From Zerene cesonia (Eukaryota; Arthropoda; Insecta; Lepidoptera; Pieridae), in assembly GCF_012273895.1 (NCBI RefSeq), contig NC_052112.1, positions 1,674,001-1,738,000 on the forward strand: a stretch of DNA of 64,000 nt, in the 5' to 3' direction. The number at the start of each line of letters is the position of its first letter. Position 1 is the stretch's first letter. A program made the translations under genes and the position numbers. Of this stretch, positions 47,301 to 62,300 are shown piece after piece. The notes under the pieces are model-generated. The model made no database searches, was not told where the DNA came from, and worked only from the letters and a program-made list of their open reading frames with translations.

Positions 47301-50300
47301 CCAACTGTTCGTAAACATTTTTGATCTAAATACACATCGACGGACACAAATGCAAGTGAGTGTGGTTATCGGGGGAAATAATAAAATCACTGTAGCGGCA
47401 AAACCAATAGCGAAAATAAAATATCGTCTCAAACAAAATGGGTTAAGGTTCAAAATGCCTTGTCACCAAAGATATTGATGATCTGTGGTGGCATAGACAA
47501 TCCGCATACATATCATCTTTGATGCCATGAAGCATAGCTGACATATGATTAAGCTTAACGTGTACCGGTCGGCAGTTGTCAACCTATTCATAAATAAAAA
47601 TTAAATTAAACAAAACAACCATGCATTTTAATCATATTTTCACAGGTTAGTAGAGGTGCAAAATAAATTATTAAATAAAAATAAAAAAAAACAAATTTCC
47701 TGTCCATGAATGTGTTGTGTTAATTTTCCTAACATTTCAGCGTCTACCGAATGGAATATGACGAAAATACCAATGAATAATAGCATTTACACTTTCACAC
47801 GAATGAATTGTTTAGTCTATGATATGGATCTTCGTCATTTATTTTTTATAAAAGTTAAATTACATTGCAACCCACTTGCTCGTTTACGAATATTACAACT
47901 GATCTTTTTCACACAAAAAAGAGACACACTTAAAACATTTATTTGGTAAATATTAATTATTCAAAATTTCAATTCATTGTCTATATCCAGGCAAAGTCAG
48001 TACGTCTAATTAATTATTACAAGAGCTGTGAAAATATCGTCATTCGTAAGTACCCAATGACAACGATACACAAACGAAAGTTAAATTAGATTAACTTAAA
48101 GTTATAAAATCCTTTCTGAATAAAATTTCAATTAAATGAGAATTGCCCAAAATTTGGTCCTTCGAGCAATACGTAGTAACAGTAGAATTGAAAAGAAATA
48201 CGCATTATTGTACTATTTAATAAATTTACATATCATATATATGCCTATATTTATTGTGTATCCTACTCGTAGAATAGAGTAGGATACATATAAGATAATA
48301 AATATAGGCATTTGTATAAAAAATAAAGAGGATTTAGACAGAACTTAAGAAGCATGTTATAACATACCTATGTTTCAGGATAGGTCTATACCCTATCAAT
48401 ATATTCTAAGTCTATTTTTTATTAAGTTAGTCAAACTGAGACCTGAACTTAGTTTTGACATTTTTATAAGCAATTCCCCGCCCCACTCACCATGTCTGTG
48501 CACCCTCATGCAGCTCGAGCTGATGTCCGTAGTGACGGTAAAATAGGGCAGCCACAGATCCTCGATGTGCACCTCGCCGAAGGTCGCCTTGATGGTCGCG
48601 TTGAACTGCTTGCCGGAGAACATCGAAGTGGCAGGGTACGTGAGGTCGAGGAGCTGCTTCCCCCATTGGGTCATACGCTGGAATGTGAGGGGGGGAGTAT
48701 TAAGAAAATTGTGTAATTGAAGTCGAGTTTTCAATAAGAGCGAGTAGCGATTAGCAAATTATGTTTGAAGCCGTTAAGTTATATAGAGTTCTAATTAAGC
48801 ATCGATAGATTTCGGCCTGTGTTGGCCATGTTTTCTAGGTGACATCTGTCAAAGAGACAATTATCACTTGAAATAGATATCATTTTATAATCATAATAAA
48901 TGTTCTTTAGAGCGAATGATTTGCGTCCAAAGACAAAGTATCTTTTTCTGTTACATCATTTTATGTAAAAAAATTGTTGTGTAATAAATTTTTCCAAATA
49001 ATTAAAATAATCACACTGTTTTTAGAGCCTTATCTATCCGCAATTTTTTAACAAAAAAAAAAAAATCCAACCTGCGACCACTCTCTCGCCTTCTGCGTGA
49101 TGTTGGTGATGTTGCGATCCATACACCACAACGCACCCATGAATGCCCCGATACTGACCCCGCCCACCATGTCTATGGGGATACCGGCTTCCTGAAATAT
49201 TGCATTTTTTATATTAATAAATTATGTTCTGAAATATTGTGTCAATTTTTTTTTTGTTCCAATAGTTTTATATCGGATAATGTTGATCTAAACGCTATTA
49301 TTATATTGAAATATATGTTTGAAAACCATTTTACCGTGACAGTTAGACAGGTAACATTTTCAGTGTCAGAGAATATGACATATATTTCTGTTGCCGGTTT
49401 AGCAACAAATAATAAAAGAATGAGGTTAAGCGGCGGTCGGCATTGTCATAAATTGGATAGTTGATCAATTTTTCTTGTACAAATTATAGCAAATCACACT
49501 TAATCGTAATTAACTACAATTTGTACAGGATAGATATAAGATACCTAATGTTATCTATTGGACTGTATGTTTCATTCTTTTTTTTTATTTGAGACCTGCA
49601 TTGTGGATCCTAAACGGGTCTGGTTGTGACAATTTGAAGGTGGATTATTTTTCTGTTATTTTTATTTTATTTCTGACGACAGATGTCCAACACTTCACTA
49701 ACTGTAATGCTGAGACAGTACAACATTTTAGCACGAGACGGGGTTCCAAATCGGCCTTTTTGCGAGGTGTTTCTTAAGCACATAAAACCGAAAGAAGAAA
49801 TTCGATTACTAAAATTAAAAGTTACAATACATACTGTTTTGTTTCTTTTTTTTATATTTTTAGTTATAATAATCCTATCTGCACTGATTTGCATAACCCC
49901 CCTTCCCTCCCACTAGTGAGAGGCAGCGGTCGCGCACCTGTATGGCGCGCACCATGCCGACGTGCGCGGCGCCGCGCGCGCCGCCGCCGCCCAGCACGAG
50001 CCCCACCGAGGTGCCGGTGAGCCAGCGCGCCAGCCGGCTGAAGTCCGAGTGCACGCTCGCCTCCGACATCAGCACCTTGCTGTACAGCTCGCTCTAAGGG
50101 TATTCCGATTCTTTAATGAGACTTTTTTTTTTAAAGGTAAATTAGCTTCTATGTAAATAATGCGAATGAATAAACTGGAAGAAATCGCTATTTTTAGCGA
50201 TAAGACCACCATTTGTGATAATGTTACCTAGGTTGGGTCTCAATTTGTAATTATTTCAAAACAATAAAGCATAAATAAATAAATAACATATTTATTGACA

Positions 50301-53300
50301 TAAAATCATCAAATACAAATCTTAAAAGATCAACTGGCTATCGAACTATTGTGGAACTGTGTTTTATTTATTCAAATTTCGTGGAGGTTTAAAGCTATTA
50401 AAAATTGAACTGTACGAGCAAATTAAAATAATTAACAGATTTAACGTGTCATATTAACAAAAGATTAAGGCAACAAAGCTGGTGTCGAATGTGATTTGCA
50501 AAAATCTGTATTTATCTATATGATATATTTTTGCATTTATAATATTAGTAGGGTTTACATAAACAAAAGTTCATAATAATTTATAATTAAAATCTCAAAT
50601 ATAATCTTTACAATCCATTAAGCAAATAAATACAAGTTTGATTTGATTTGATTTGACAATTCAATGCAGGTGTACTCACGATCCGGTACTGGCTCTTGCG
50701 CGTGAACATCCGGTGCGGGCAGCGCACGTGGTGGTGCTGGCTGACCCACGTGCGCATGTTCAGCCAGTGCACCGTGCCCGTGGGGTTCGCACCACCTGAC
50801 ACGGGGACAGAGTGGGTCATGGGTCATATTGCTACTAACTACTACTATTTATCAGGCGCAGTGACCCAAAGTTGGTCTTGGCTTCGACAACAAGAGTGGG
50901 TCATATTGGGTAGGATTATGTCTTGGCCTTGACAGCAAGAGTCATATTGGGTTATATTCAAACTTGCCCCAAGTTAGGTCATATTAGGTAGGATTATGTC
51001 AGATTAGATCGGTTTGGGTTATATTAGGCCAGACTGAAGGATAGGTGAGATTAGGTACGATAGTATCAGAGTAGGTCAGATAGGGCTATATTAGGCCACT
51101 TTGGGACAGATTAGGTCAGATTAGGTCAAATTTATTCAGATTGGGTCGAATCAGGTGAGAGCGGATATTTAAATACGTTAATGCTACAGACCGTCCTATA
51201 GACTTAAGATTGAATAAAAAAAAACATAAGAACCAACAAAATTATGCTTATAATAGATATTCTTTGTGGCCAAAGACCAAGGACAAATAATGCTTAACAA
51301 CTCTTTGCAAATACGTTATAATTCTTATTTAGGCTTATTTAAGGCATTAAACTATACGAAATATGTTACCTTCGCGGTGCAGCAGCACCAGCTCCTTTTG
51401 TGTTCGAATCGCTAGACGTTCTATCTCTTTCTCGATCTGAAATAACAATTAATATTTATTTTTAGATTATTTTCAATTAAACATTAATTATAAACGATAC
51501 GCAAAACAAACTTTAATTCGTGCTGTGTCCACTATTTTATAAATAGATTAAAATTTTAATACTCGATCGCTCCAGCTCCATCCGGGTCCATCCATCCAAA
51601 TAACACAAACCAAAAAACATATACATTATATGTGCCTTAAAAATTAATTTCCAGCAGTAAACACACCTTTCCAATACTGGGTTGTTTGTCACCCAGCGCG
51701 ACGATAAGAATACAATCAGCCTGTCGGATACATCGCTGGGTCCACTGGGTGAGGCTGGGATCGCACTGGTATAGCGCCACCTGGTGAACAGACATATAAA
51801 CTAAAGTAATCACCCGCCGTACAGTGGAAACATGGCCGATAGGTCAAGCGTGATAGCTCTGAAACAGCGTGTCAAGCGGGTTCGGATTCCGGATTGTGAT
51901 CGGAAATTTTTCTAAAAAAATGTCGCATAAAGCACTTTATGCTGTTATAAATCAGAAAATAAGCATTTTTCCAATCCAATCGCAACCTGTATCATTTAGG
52001 ATAGAAACTTACAACATGCATTCATTAAATAGAATAAGCTGTAATACTAGGATAAGACTTTTTCTTTGTAATACAAATTTAGATTTAGGATTAAGAATTG
52101 ATATCACATAAATGAAAACTCTTAGCAAAAATAATCTAAACCAAAATATAACACACTTATAAGATAATGCTCAGTTCATCAAAATCACCTTATGTTTGTC
52201 CTCTTGTTGCGCCAGCCACGAACTGAGCCGATACTCGTTGTTGGGGTCCATGATTGTTAGCCCTAACAGCTTTCGTATCACGTCCGAGGTTAAACGCACT
52301 GTGGGACCTGGATAAGAAGAACATTTTGGAAAATTATTTGCAATTCTGAATGAAATAATGCTTAATAAACATCTGGATTCCAATTTCGATAGTTTTATAG
52401 AAAATGTCTCCCAAAACTGTGGCGTGCCTTTAAAAAAAATATTTCTCCGTTTACGACTTCTATGATCTCCTTTTTTTTTTTTNNNNNNNNNNNNNNNNNN
52501 NNNNNNNNNNNNNNNNNNNNNNNNNNNNNNNNNNNNNNNNNNNNNNNNNNNNNNNNNNNNNNNNNNNNNNNNNNNNNNNNNNNNNNNNNNNNNNNNNNNN
52601 NNNNNNNNNNNNNNNNNNNNNNNNNNNNNNNNNNNNNNNNNNNNNNNNNNNNNNNNNNNNNNNNNNNNNNNNNNNNNNNNNNNNNNNNNNNNNNNNNNNN
52701 NNNNNNNNNNNNNNNNNNNNNNNNNNNNNNNNNNNNNNNNNNNNNNNNNNNNNNNNNNNNNNNNNNNNNNNNNNNNNNNNNNNNNNNNNNNNNNNNNNNN
52801 NNNNNNNNNNNNNNNNNNNNNNNNNNNNNNNNNNNNNNNNNNNNNNNNNNNNNNNNNNNNNNNNNNNNNNNNNNNNNNNNNNNNNNNNNNNNNNNNNNNN
52901 NNNNNNNNNNNNNNNNNNNNNNNNNNNNNNNNNNNNNNNNNNNNNNNNNNNNNNNNNNNNNNNNNNNNNNNNNNNNNNNNNNNNNNNNNNNNNNNNNNNN
53001 NNNNNNNNNNNNNNNNNNNNNNNNNNNNNNNNNNNNNNNNNNNNNNNNNNNNNNNNNNNNNNNNNNNNNNNNNNNNNNNNNNNNNNNNNNNNNNNNNNNN
53101 NNNNNNNNNNNNNNNNNNNNNNNNNNNNNNNNNNNNNNNNNNNNNNNNNNNNNNNNNNNNNNNNNNNNNNNNNNNNNNNNNNNNNNNNNNNNNNNNNNNN
53201 NNNNNNNNNNNNNNNNNNNNNNNNNNNNNNNNNNNNNNNNNNNNNNNNNNNNNNNNNNNNNNNNNNNNNNNNNNNNNNNNNNNNNNNNNNNNNNNNNNNN

Positions 53301-56300
53301 NNNNNNNNNNNNNNNNNNNNNNNNNNNNNNNNNNNNNNNNNNNNNNNNNNNNNNNNNNNNNNNNNNNNNNNNNNNNNNNNNNNNNNNNNNNNNNNNNNNN
53401 NNNNNNNNNNNNNNNNNNNNNNNNNNNNNNNNNNNNNNNNNNNNNNNNNNNNNNNNNNNNNNNNNNNNNNNNNNNNNNNNNNAATTCCGATACAAGCGAT
53501 GATAGCCTCGACATCTCCGATCTAAACGACGATAATTCTGTACGAAGTAATTTTATCTCCCGAGCGAGTAGAGGAGTATCGGATTGTGCAGAGTCGGTAT
53601 CCACAAATACGTCATTTTCGTCATCTGGAGTGCGTGTATCCAATATTTTTGTGGTAGTTTTTCCTTTGCATATTTTACACATCCATTTCGAATTAGTGCG
53701 TGCGTCTGGGCTAAGGCTATTGCATTGCCTGTGGTATAGAACGTTACATTTATTGCATTTAGCGCCATCTGACGTTGCGAAGAATTTACCACAATTGGTG
53801 CACTTGTTGGCCATCTCAGTCTCGATCGTAGATTAATAATATTTACTATAATGACACTAGATGTCAGCTAACACAAAGTAGCAACTGATATGATTATTTT
53901 AAAATTTAATTCTTTATTTCTTCTATGTTTCACACTTCTATGATTGCAATTTATTTAAAAAAATACGATTACAATAAAAATAGTTACGTTTGTTTACAAG
54001 TGAAAGAATTATTTCCAAACCGTGAAAATCACTTCCAGTGGGTACTTTTGAAACAGCTGATCATCAGCTGTTATTAATGTTTACGTTTTTACACTGAATC
54101 TTTTTCACACACTGAGGATAACACTATATGTTGGCGGAACACGGTTTATCTACTAGATTCAGCACTTTTTACAAACTTTCAACGATGTTTACTATTTTTA
54201 GAGTAATAAAGCAACTCACAACAAACTGTCACTCCAAGCGTCAACGGACCAATTCTAATTATAATATCTATATACGTATATACATACCTTAATATGGCAC
54301 CCAAACAGAAATACAATAAGGAGAAACCAAGCAATTATGTATGATACAAATATATAAGAAAGTCCTCGCATCATATACCTGCAACACTGGTTTTCAGTGA
54401 CATATGTATACTAATATTATGAAGCTGAAGAGTTTGTTTGTTTGTTCGAACTTTAAACTTTAAAATTCTTTCAGTGTTAGATAGTTCATTCATTGAGGAA
54501 CGCTATGCTATATATGTACCACGGGTGAAGCCGGGGCGATTCGCTAGTATTATATATGATATATTTTATATAGTATTAGTATAGTACGACTTGCGGCCTG
54601 CATAACACAGCACAACCCCCCCCCCCCCCCCCCAGGCCCCCCCACTCACCGATAGCGCACAGCGAGTGGTACAGCTCGTAGGTGAAGGCGGTGAGCGGCA
54701 CGTCGTCGCTGACGGGCACCACGGCCACGGTGGAGAAGTTGTGCTGCGAGGGCCGCGACTCGATGGCCGCCGCGCCGCCGAGGCCCGCGGTCGGCTTCTG
54801 CCAGGAGCCTGGGCGCGGCGCGAGGACACAATTAAGTGGGAGTCGGGCACGATTCGGCACGAATTGGGCCAGCTCGCGCCGGAGGAGCAATTATGGGGGT
54901 AATTTTAGAAGAAGAACACAAAATAAGGAGTGGGNNNNNNNNNNNNNNNNNNNNNNNNNNNNNNNNNNNNNNNNNNNNNNNNNNNNNNNNNNNNNNNNNN
55001 NNNNNNNNNNNNNNNNNNNNNNNNNNNNNNNNNNNNNNNNNNNNNNNNNNNNNNNNNNNNNNNNNNNNNNNNNNNNNNNNNNNNNNNNNNNGCTGCTGTT
55101 TCGTATGTCCGTTCGTTTTATTTCACCCTATCCGTCTATTCCTTATTTCGAATCGACAATCCTTTCCCTATCCTTTTCCCTTTAAAAGCGGGTAGCGCGT
55201 TCGCAGAGGCACTACCTCGGCAAAGTTTATGTTTCGGTGTAGTTTCGGTGGTGATCGCTTATAATCAGATATAAAAAAAAAAATTCAAGTGAGGCCCCAC
55301 GACACTATACAGCTAAAGAGCTCCAAAAAATTGATCACCCATTAAAAAAATCTCACACAAAATATTCTGTTGTTTAATAAAAATTATAATTCTGAACATA
55401 TTGCAATACATCACAACATAGCAAAAGTAAGTCACATTCTCTGTCCCTATGTCCCTATGTATAATTAATCTTTAGAACTACGCAACGGATTTTGATCAAA
55501 GTTTTTTTAGGAGACAGAGTGATCAAGAGGAAGGTTTATATGTATAATAACATCTATTAGACTACTCCGAATTAACGCGTGCGAAGCCGCGAGTATAAAG
55601 TAGTTACTAATAAACTATAAACACTCACCCAAAATCCTATGCCCGAGCAGATTAATAAGCCTCGTGACCACAACCGGGAATCGAAGTTTGATCGCGTTGA
55701 ACAGGCCCTCCGGCAACTTGGCCAATTCCGAATCCCTCACGGCCATCACCGTTGTGCTTCTGCGAGTTTGCGTTACCATTTCCACCTGTGGGAAAATGGG
55801 TTAAATTGAGACATTTTATAATGTGTTTACTGTTATTTGTGACGTCACTACACTTAGCATTAAAGCAACGTTGTTAATACTATGAAAAAATAGAACTTCC
55901 GGAAGAATACACAAAATTGTGCTTATTAAACCCCGACGTAAAAAGAGGGGTGTTATAATTTGACGTGTGTGTCTGTGTCTGTGGCATTATATCTCCCGAG
56001 CGGATGCATTGATTTCAATTCAGTTTTCTTCTAACTGAGAAATAGTTTCTAGTGTTACTGGTGTTTTTTTATAAGTGTCCTATTGGACAGGAATATACAA
56101 TTAGGCGAGACTTATTTAATACGAGTTAAATAAGTAGAAGTCGATTTTGTGTGTACATAAAACTGTGCTTCATTTCATAAAAAAGTTTTCGACAAATGCA
56201 TAAACAGTATTATATACTAATTAAAATACAAGTGATAAATTTTAAAAAGTCTTTTATCATGAGGCGGGACTCGAACCCGCTTCATTTTGCCAAAACGCCT

Positions 56301-59300
56301 AGCCTCTTGGCCACCCGTGATCCCCCCTCAATAATCGATATTTAAATCAACAATTAATATATAGCTGTAAGAGATTACATTGCCTTAATATCCCATCACA
56401 ACCCCAACTAAAGTCCAAGCTACTCACGATCCCCACTAAATCTCCCTTCCCGTACTCCCCCACGAGCTCCTTCTTGCCATTCGGGTGCGTGATGACGGAC
56501 CGCAAGCGGCCGCTGAGCACTATGAACGTGGAGCCGGACTCCTCGTCCTGCCTGTACACCGCTCGCCCGGATTCGAGGAAAACCTGGAAATTATTGCGTT
56601 CTATGAAAAATTGTGTGTGGGAGAGAGTGGCCGATTTTGTAAAAATAATAGTTATAGTTATAGTATAGGTAATTTATATATATAATAATTTGTATATAGT
56701 TATTTATAGTTGGAAACACAGAAAATATATTGATTAACTTTCTTGTGTGTTTTATACGCTATGGAAGTTACTAATATTGGTATGAAGAAGATTTTGGATC
56801 TATTGTTAATTTGCTTAGCAAAGCACACCACCCCTAGCTAGCTACACGGCATTATAAGCAACTATATGGCTGAGTGTAGGAGGCGGGATTTACCCTCTCC
56901 CTATCAAGCGCGAAGTAGAATGGCTGTAGGGGAAAAGGAGGGAGGGTGTCACACTCACCCAATGGAGAGCGAAGTAGAAAAGCCCAAGGAGCAAGGGAGG
57001 GAGAGATGGTGTAATACTCACTCAATCCAGCGCGAAGCCGAAAAGCCTGAGCGAGAAAGACAAAGGGGAGGAGAAGGGTGTTACACTCATCGAATCAAGC
57101 GCGAAGCCGAAAAGCCACAGTGTAATGATGTAAAGGAGGGGTGGGATAGTGTAACACTCACCCAATCGAGCGCGAAGTCCACCTGGCGCACGAACGGCGA
57201 CAGGCGGCGCACCACGGAGCTGGCGATGTGCAGCACGACGGAGGGCCGGTCGCGCATCACGCCGTACACCGCGCTCTTCGGCACCAGCCCGATGCGCGAG
57301 AAGTGCTTCGCGCGGATCGAGAAGAAGCTCGGCTCGCCGGTCAGCACGGCCAGCCCGCCCTCCACCTCGCCTCAAGTTAACAAACATAACATATATTATA
57401 GACCACTTCGCCTCAAGTTAACAAACATAGAATATATTATGAACCACCTCGCCTCAAGTTGTAAAATAAAAACATTACATATAGTATGGGTTGAACTTTA
57501 ATGGAATGGAAACGCTCCTTACGTTTGGAAATCGAATGTGAATATTGGGAAATTGTATCTATACTAATATTATAAAGCTGTAGAGTTTGTTTGCTTGGTT
57601 GAACGCGCTTAACAGAAACTGCGGGCCCAATTTGAAATGTTCGATTTAGTGTTAGATGGGCTATTTTTTAAGGATGCTTTCCTTTTTAGGGCTATATAAC
57701 ATCAGGTACTACGTGGGTAAAAACGCGGGGCACAGCAACAATATAAGGAAGCAGATAAGAATGGGAACTTAACTGCCGACAATACATATATTTGAGTGCG
57801 ATATGTAAAACTATAACATGCGAAACTTTGCACCATCCTGCACCTCACTTAAAGCAACGGTACCCCTTAAAACAATTGTTTATTATTTTTTAATTAATTC
57901 ATTTCTTCAGAATGTGTGCGTCATTTCGTACACATTATAGCAATATTTTATCCCCATTAGCAAAAAATATAAAAAGACATATATCATATCATAAAACAGA
58001 AATATAAACATCTACTTTACTAAGAAAATCCATCTGTGGAATGAGCACAAAATGCATCTATACAATACCAAGGTGGTTGGAATACATAAATACCATAGAA
58101 CATATATTTTACCCATATTTTATACATTTTCATATAAAACATACCGGGGTAAGCTGTGAACATGTGCACCTCCCCCTCCCCTTCAGCCACTTTCTGCGAG
58201 ACCAGCAGAGCCCCAGATAGCAGATACACCAATGCCACGTCCTGTCATAATATAAAGAGTTATCAACCGATCGCACAATCATATGACAGACACCGAAACA
58301 GTTTGTGTCAAATGAAGACACCAATAATTATGATATTTTATAATATGTAATAAAAAATAAAATCTTTATTTGCATAAAAACGTTACAAGTGCAGTTATAT
58401 GAATCCTTAGGCTCCTATACTTTAATAACAATATCAAATGTTCATTTTAAATTTTAACTGCACCTATAACTATCATTCTAATAAAAACATGTAGATTCTC
58501 TCTTTCTATGAAGCTATAATCCCACACTCTCTTCCGGATCTTTTTAAGATGAAGCAAAGATCAAAATTGATAAACTATGTTCACATTCTGTTATTAGTTT
58601 TTTCCTTTTACTACTAATGCAATTTTTTTTCTTATCACCTCAGTAAGAACAGAGCCATCTTTATCCAAAAGTATTGTAAATCCTACTAATATTATAAATG
58701 CGAAAGTTTGAAAGGATGTGTGTGTGCGTTTGTTGCTCTTTCACGCAAAAACTACTGAACCGATTGCAATGAAATTTGGTACGTAGACAGCTGGACAACT
58801 GCAATAACATATAGGCAACTTTTATGCCGATATTCAGACGGGATACGGACTTACGCGGGTGAAACCGCGGGGCGCAGCTAGTATATAATAATTCCAAAAG
58901 AAACTTGTACGGAGACTATGAACAAATAAATCACATTTTAAACATTTACTTTGATACAGTTTCTCTCTAACCCTCTATAATTCTTATCAATAAATCATAT
59001 GATGCTTAATTGAAAAAACCTTAAATATAATACATATCCACATTTACCTTAAGTATAAAATCTATACTAGTCAATGCAAAAGTAAATAAATTTTTATCAC
59101 AAATGATATCTTATGCATTATCCATCTAAGTCAATGTGCATTAATTATTTTTGTATGCTGTTAAGAGTATGTCGATATTAATCCCATATCTATCTAATAT
59201 TTTTAGTTACAAAAGGGATTTATGTATTTTGCATATGGTTTGATAAATATATGTTTCGATTTTCTATGTAAATGTTTTCTGTTTGTTAAACATCCTTTAT

Positions 59301-62300
59301 ATTATTAACTATATATTATATATGTATACGATAACTTAAGAATATAATATGATATGGTACAAAATGTAGGTAGCATCCACATGGCAGGCCCATTCAACTA
59401 ATTCTTATAAATACCTGCACAATTTCTGGCTCACCGGGGATATTATAAAAGAGCTTGGGGAAATTAAAAATTATTAATATTTATTCTTTCACTAGGAATT
59501 ATGATTATTAATAATAATCTATATATCTATATAAATTAATATGGATTGTAATTATAATAAAATTAAATTTGTAAAGGAAGTCAATCAGTGAGAGGTATGT
59601 GAAAAAAACCATTATTAGTTTCAAAAACATTGTGAAAAACCGGCAAGTCCAAGAATTAAAACATCGATAATATTGTCATCTGCCAACCCGCACTTGGCCA
59701 GCAGTGAATTACGGCCGGCAAGAAACTTATTAGCTATTCACAACTCTACCTATCTCTTATCTTCTGTCTTTTATTTCCTTATGTATGCCAGCAAGAAATT
59801 CTATAGTCAACTATGTCTTATTTTATGAATTTTTGGTTTAACATTTGTTAATTGGTATTTACCAACTCTCTCTCTTCTCAACTCATTCTCTTACCTTATG
59901 GCTCTCCTCTTTCATGATGTACGTGCCTGCCGGGAGGTCTCTCACTTGCACGTTCCCTTTCAACAAGGTGTCGTCCTCCAGACCTAGCTCCTTTACGAAC
60001 GCCTCTGTAGCTATTGCTATAAGCGCCTGGAATTTGAAAGAGTGAACCAACATTGTAAAATATTATTCACTACTAGCTTTTTCATAGCTATTTTATTATA
60101 TGTACATATAAACCTTCCTCCATCTATTAAAAAACACCATCAAAATCAGTTGCGCAGTTTTAAAGATTTAAGCATACAAAGTGACACAGGGACAGACAGA
60201 GAAAGCAAATTTGTTTTATTCTATGTGTAGTAATGTCAAATTTAAATTCAAGATAGTCGTTACCAGAAAATGGGACTTAATTAAATTTTCATTAAACTCG
60301 ATTCATATATAGCTCTTAATTATATTTCCTTTATCCTACTATCCTACTATATCCTACTAATATTATAAATGCGAAAGTTTGTAAGGATGTGTGTGTGTTT
60401 GTTGCTCTTTCACGCAGAAACTACTGAACCGATTGCAATGAAAAATGGTACATAGATAGCTGGACAACTGGAATAACATATTATAGGCGACTTTTATGCC
60501 GATATTCCTACGGGATACGGACTAACGTGGCTGAAACCACCGGGCGCAGCTAGTTCTAGCATAATTTTTCTTTTTAAGCACAGTCAATAATCAAATAATC
60601 AAATCAAGTCAGTGATGAAAAGAACAAACATACCTGCTCATCAAGATTGTCAGTGTTGTGTTTCTTGAAGGAGGATCCCTCTTTCGGCCTCTGGAAGGAC
60701 GATGTTTGCTGCACGTCGGGTTGTTGCTGGAAATATATTTTACCATGTACTTAAAAGAACTGCTATTTTATTTAATTATCTATCTCTATCAATAGAAAAA
60801 AATTTGATCACGAGGCGGGATTCAAAACCGCGTTTTTTGCCAAACCGTAGCAACGCCTAGCGTCTCGGCCACGCGTGATCCCGCCACAGTAAACGAATTT
60901 CTTCTACTCTTTCTCTTTTATGTGCCTAAGAGGCACGCCACGCGATCTATTGAGATGATAAAGAACCATCACAACCAATACGAAACATTATTTCAATGAT
61001 TACAATATTGTATCGATGGAACGCGGCCTTTGTTAAATTTAATTTTTAGTTTTATAGCATTGAAATGCTTTATAAATGAGAAATTCTAAAAGAATAGAAA
61101 AATTTGATCACGACGCGGGAGGAATTCGAACCCGCGTTTTTTGACACACATAAAACGCGGGTCGTTTCAAAATTTCTCATTTATAAAGCATTTCAATGCT
61201 ATAAAACTAAAAATTAAATATCTCTATCAAGATTTTTCTTACTCATTGCGTCGCACCTCGAAACCTTAGTTATAAATAGACACTGAAAAACAGCTGTCAA
61301 TGTTCTTAACATTGCAGCATATGCTGATCAGTTTCTTTTTTGTCAGGGTCGCTATGACAAACTTCTCCTATCTGCTGTTTGTTTTTATTTGATTTGCCTT
61401 TGTTTTGTACTACATATTCAAATCAAATCATATTTCGTTGTTGTGTAATTTTATATTCATATCTTTATCTATTTGTTATTTCTTATTGGTATAAATTCTT
61501 TCATTAGTGTGTTGTGCTGTCCCTGATTAATCAATGTTCCTTTCTTTCTTTCTTTCTTTCTATTCTATCTACCAAGTATGAGATCAATCTTATCGTTGTA
61601 GAGTGGGTCAAAATCGAGTCACAAGAGTCGGGTACATGCAAACATACAGGCTATTGTGAAAGCGTTAAAAAAACCATACCTGCGGCGTGTTAGACGTTAT
61701 ATCAGGCATCATGTCCGGTCTAGATTTTCTGCCTTGAATGTGTATGGGGGACGACGTCGCGACGCCCGCGTCTTGCTGTTAATTTATAGTTGTTATATAC
61801 ATGTGGAAACAAGTGTTATTATGGGTAAACAAATCAATTATAGTACAGTTTACGAAAATAAAGGGTATTCAAATCAAATCAATGCAGAAACATGGGAGTA
61901 TTGGGACAGATGGAAAACACTAGCTATTTAAATCAAATCAATTAATAGAGTTTAAAATTCACACAGATGAGAAAATGTTTTGTTTAGTATTTATAAAACT
62001 AGAAAAATGATATGTGAATTGTTACCTATGAAATTTTCCAATCGCAAAACCTTCTTCTCGAATCACTTAAGGAATTAAGAAACACATAATTAAGGAAAAA
62101 CCCATCAAAATCTGTTGGATAATCTTAACATCAAAGCATGACAGAGAGCGGAGAGCGACTGTTTTACGCCAAGTAATGAAGCGATGTAAATATTATATGT
62201 AATCCGTGAAAAATTAACTAAGTCATTCTGTGTCATGCCTTTCCCATTCTTTTCTTATGTGTTTACTTGTAGAGGAAGGAAGGTAATTCTTCCATCAAAA

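Larger units (their letters stand above)
46381..48490 (-). other. sws: sws intron upstream of alternative exon a
   Basis: 2.1 kb. Holds the GAGA tract near its 3' end, a poly(A) run and a small inverted repeat at 48258-48308 around CCTACTCGTAGAATAGAGTAGG. No extra exon seen. Confidence 0.65.

Noticed and set aside
52462..53502. Long frames on both strands across the second 1000-N gap
   Set aside because: Gap artefacts; only the PHD-finger part at the right edge is meaningful.
56866..57501. 211-codon plus-strand frame
   Set aside because: Antisense to the sws exon and its tandem-repeat tail; low complexity and repetitive (KREAEKP units).
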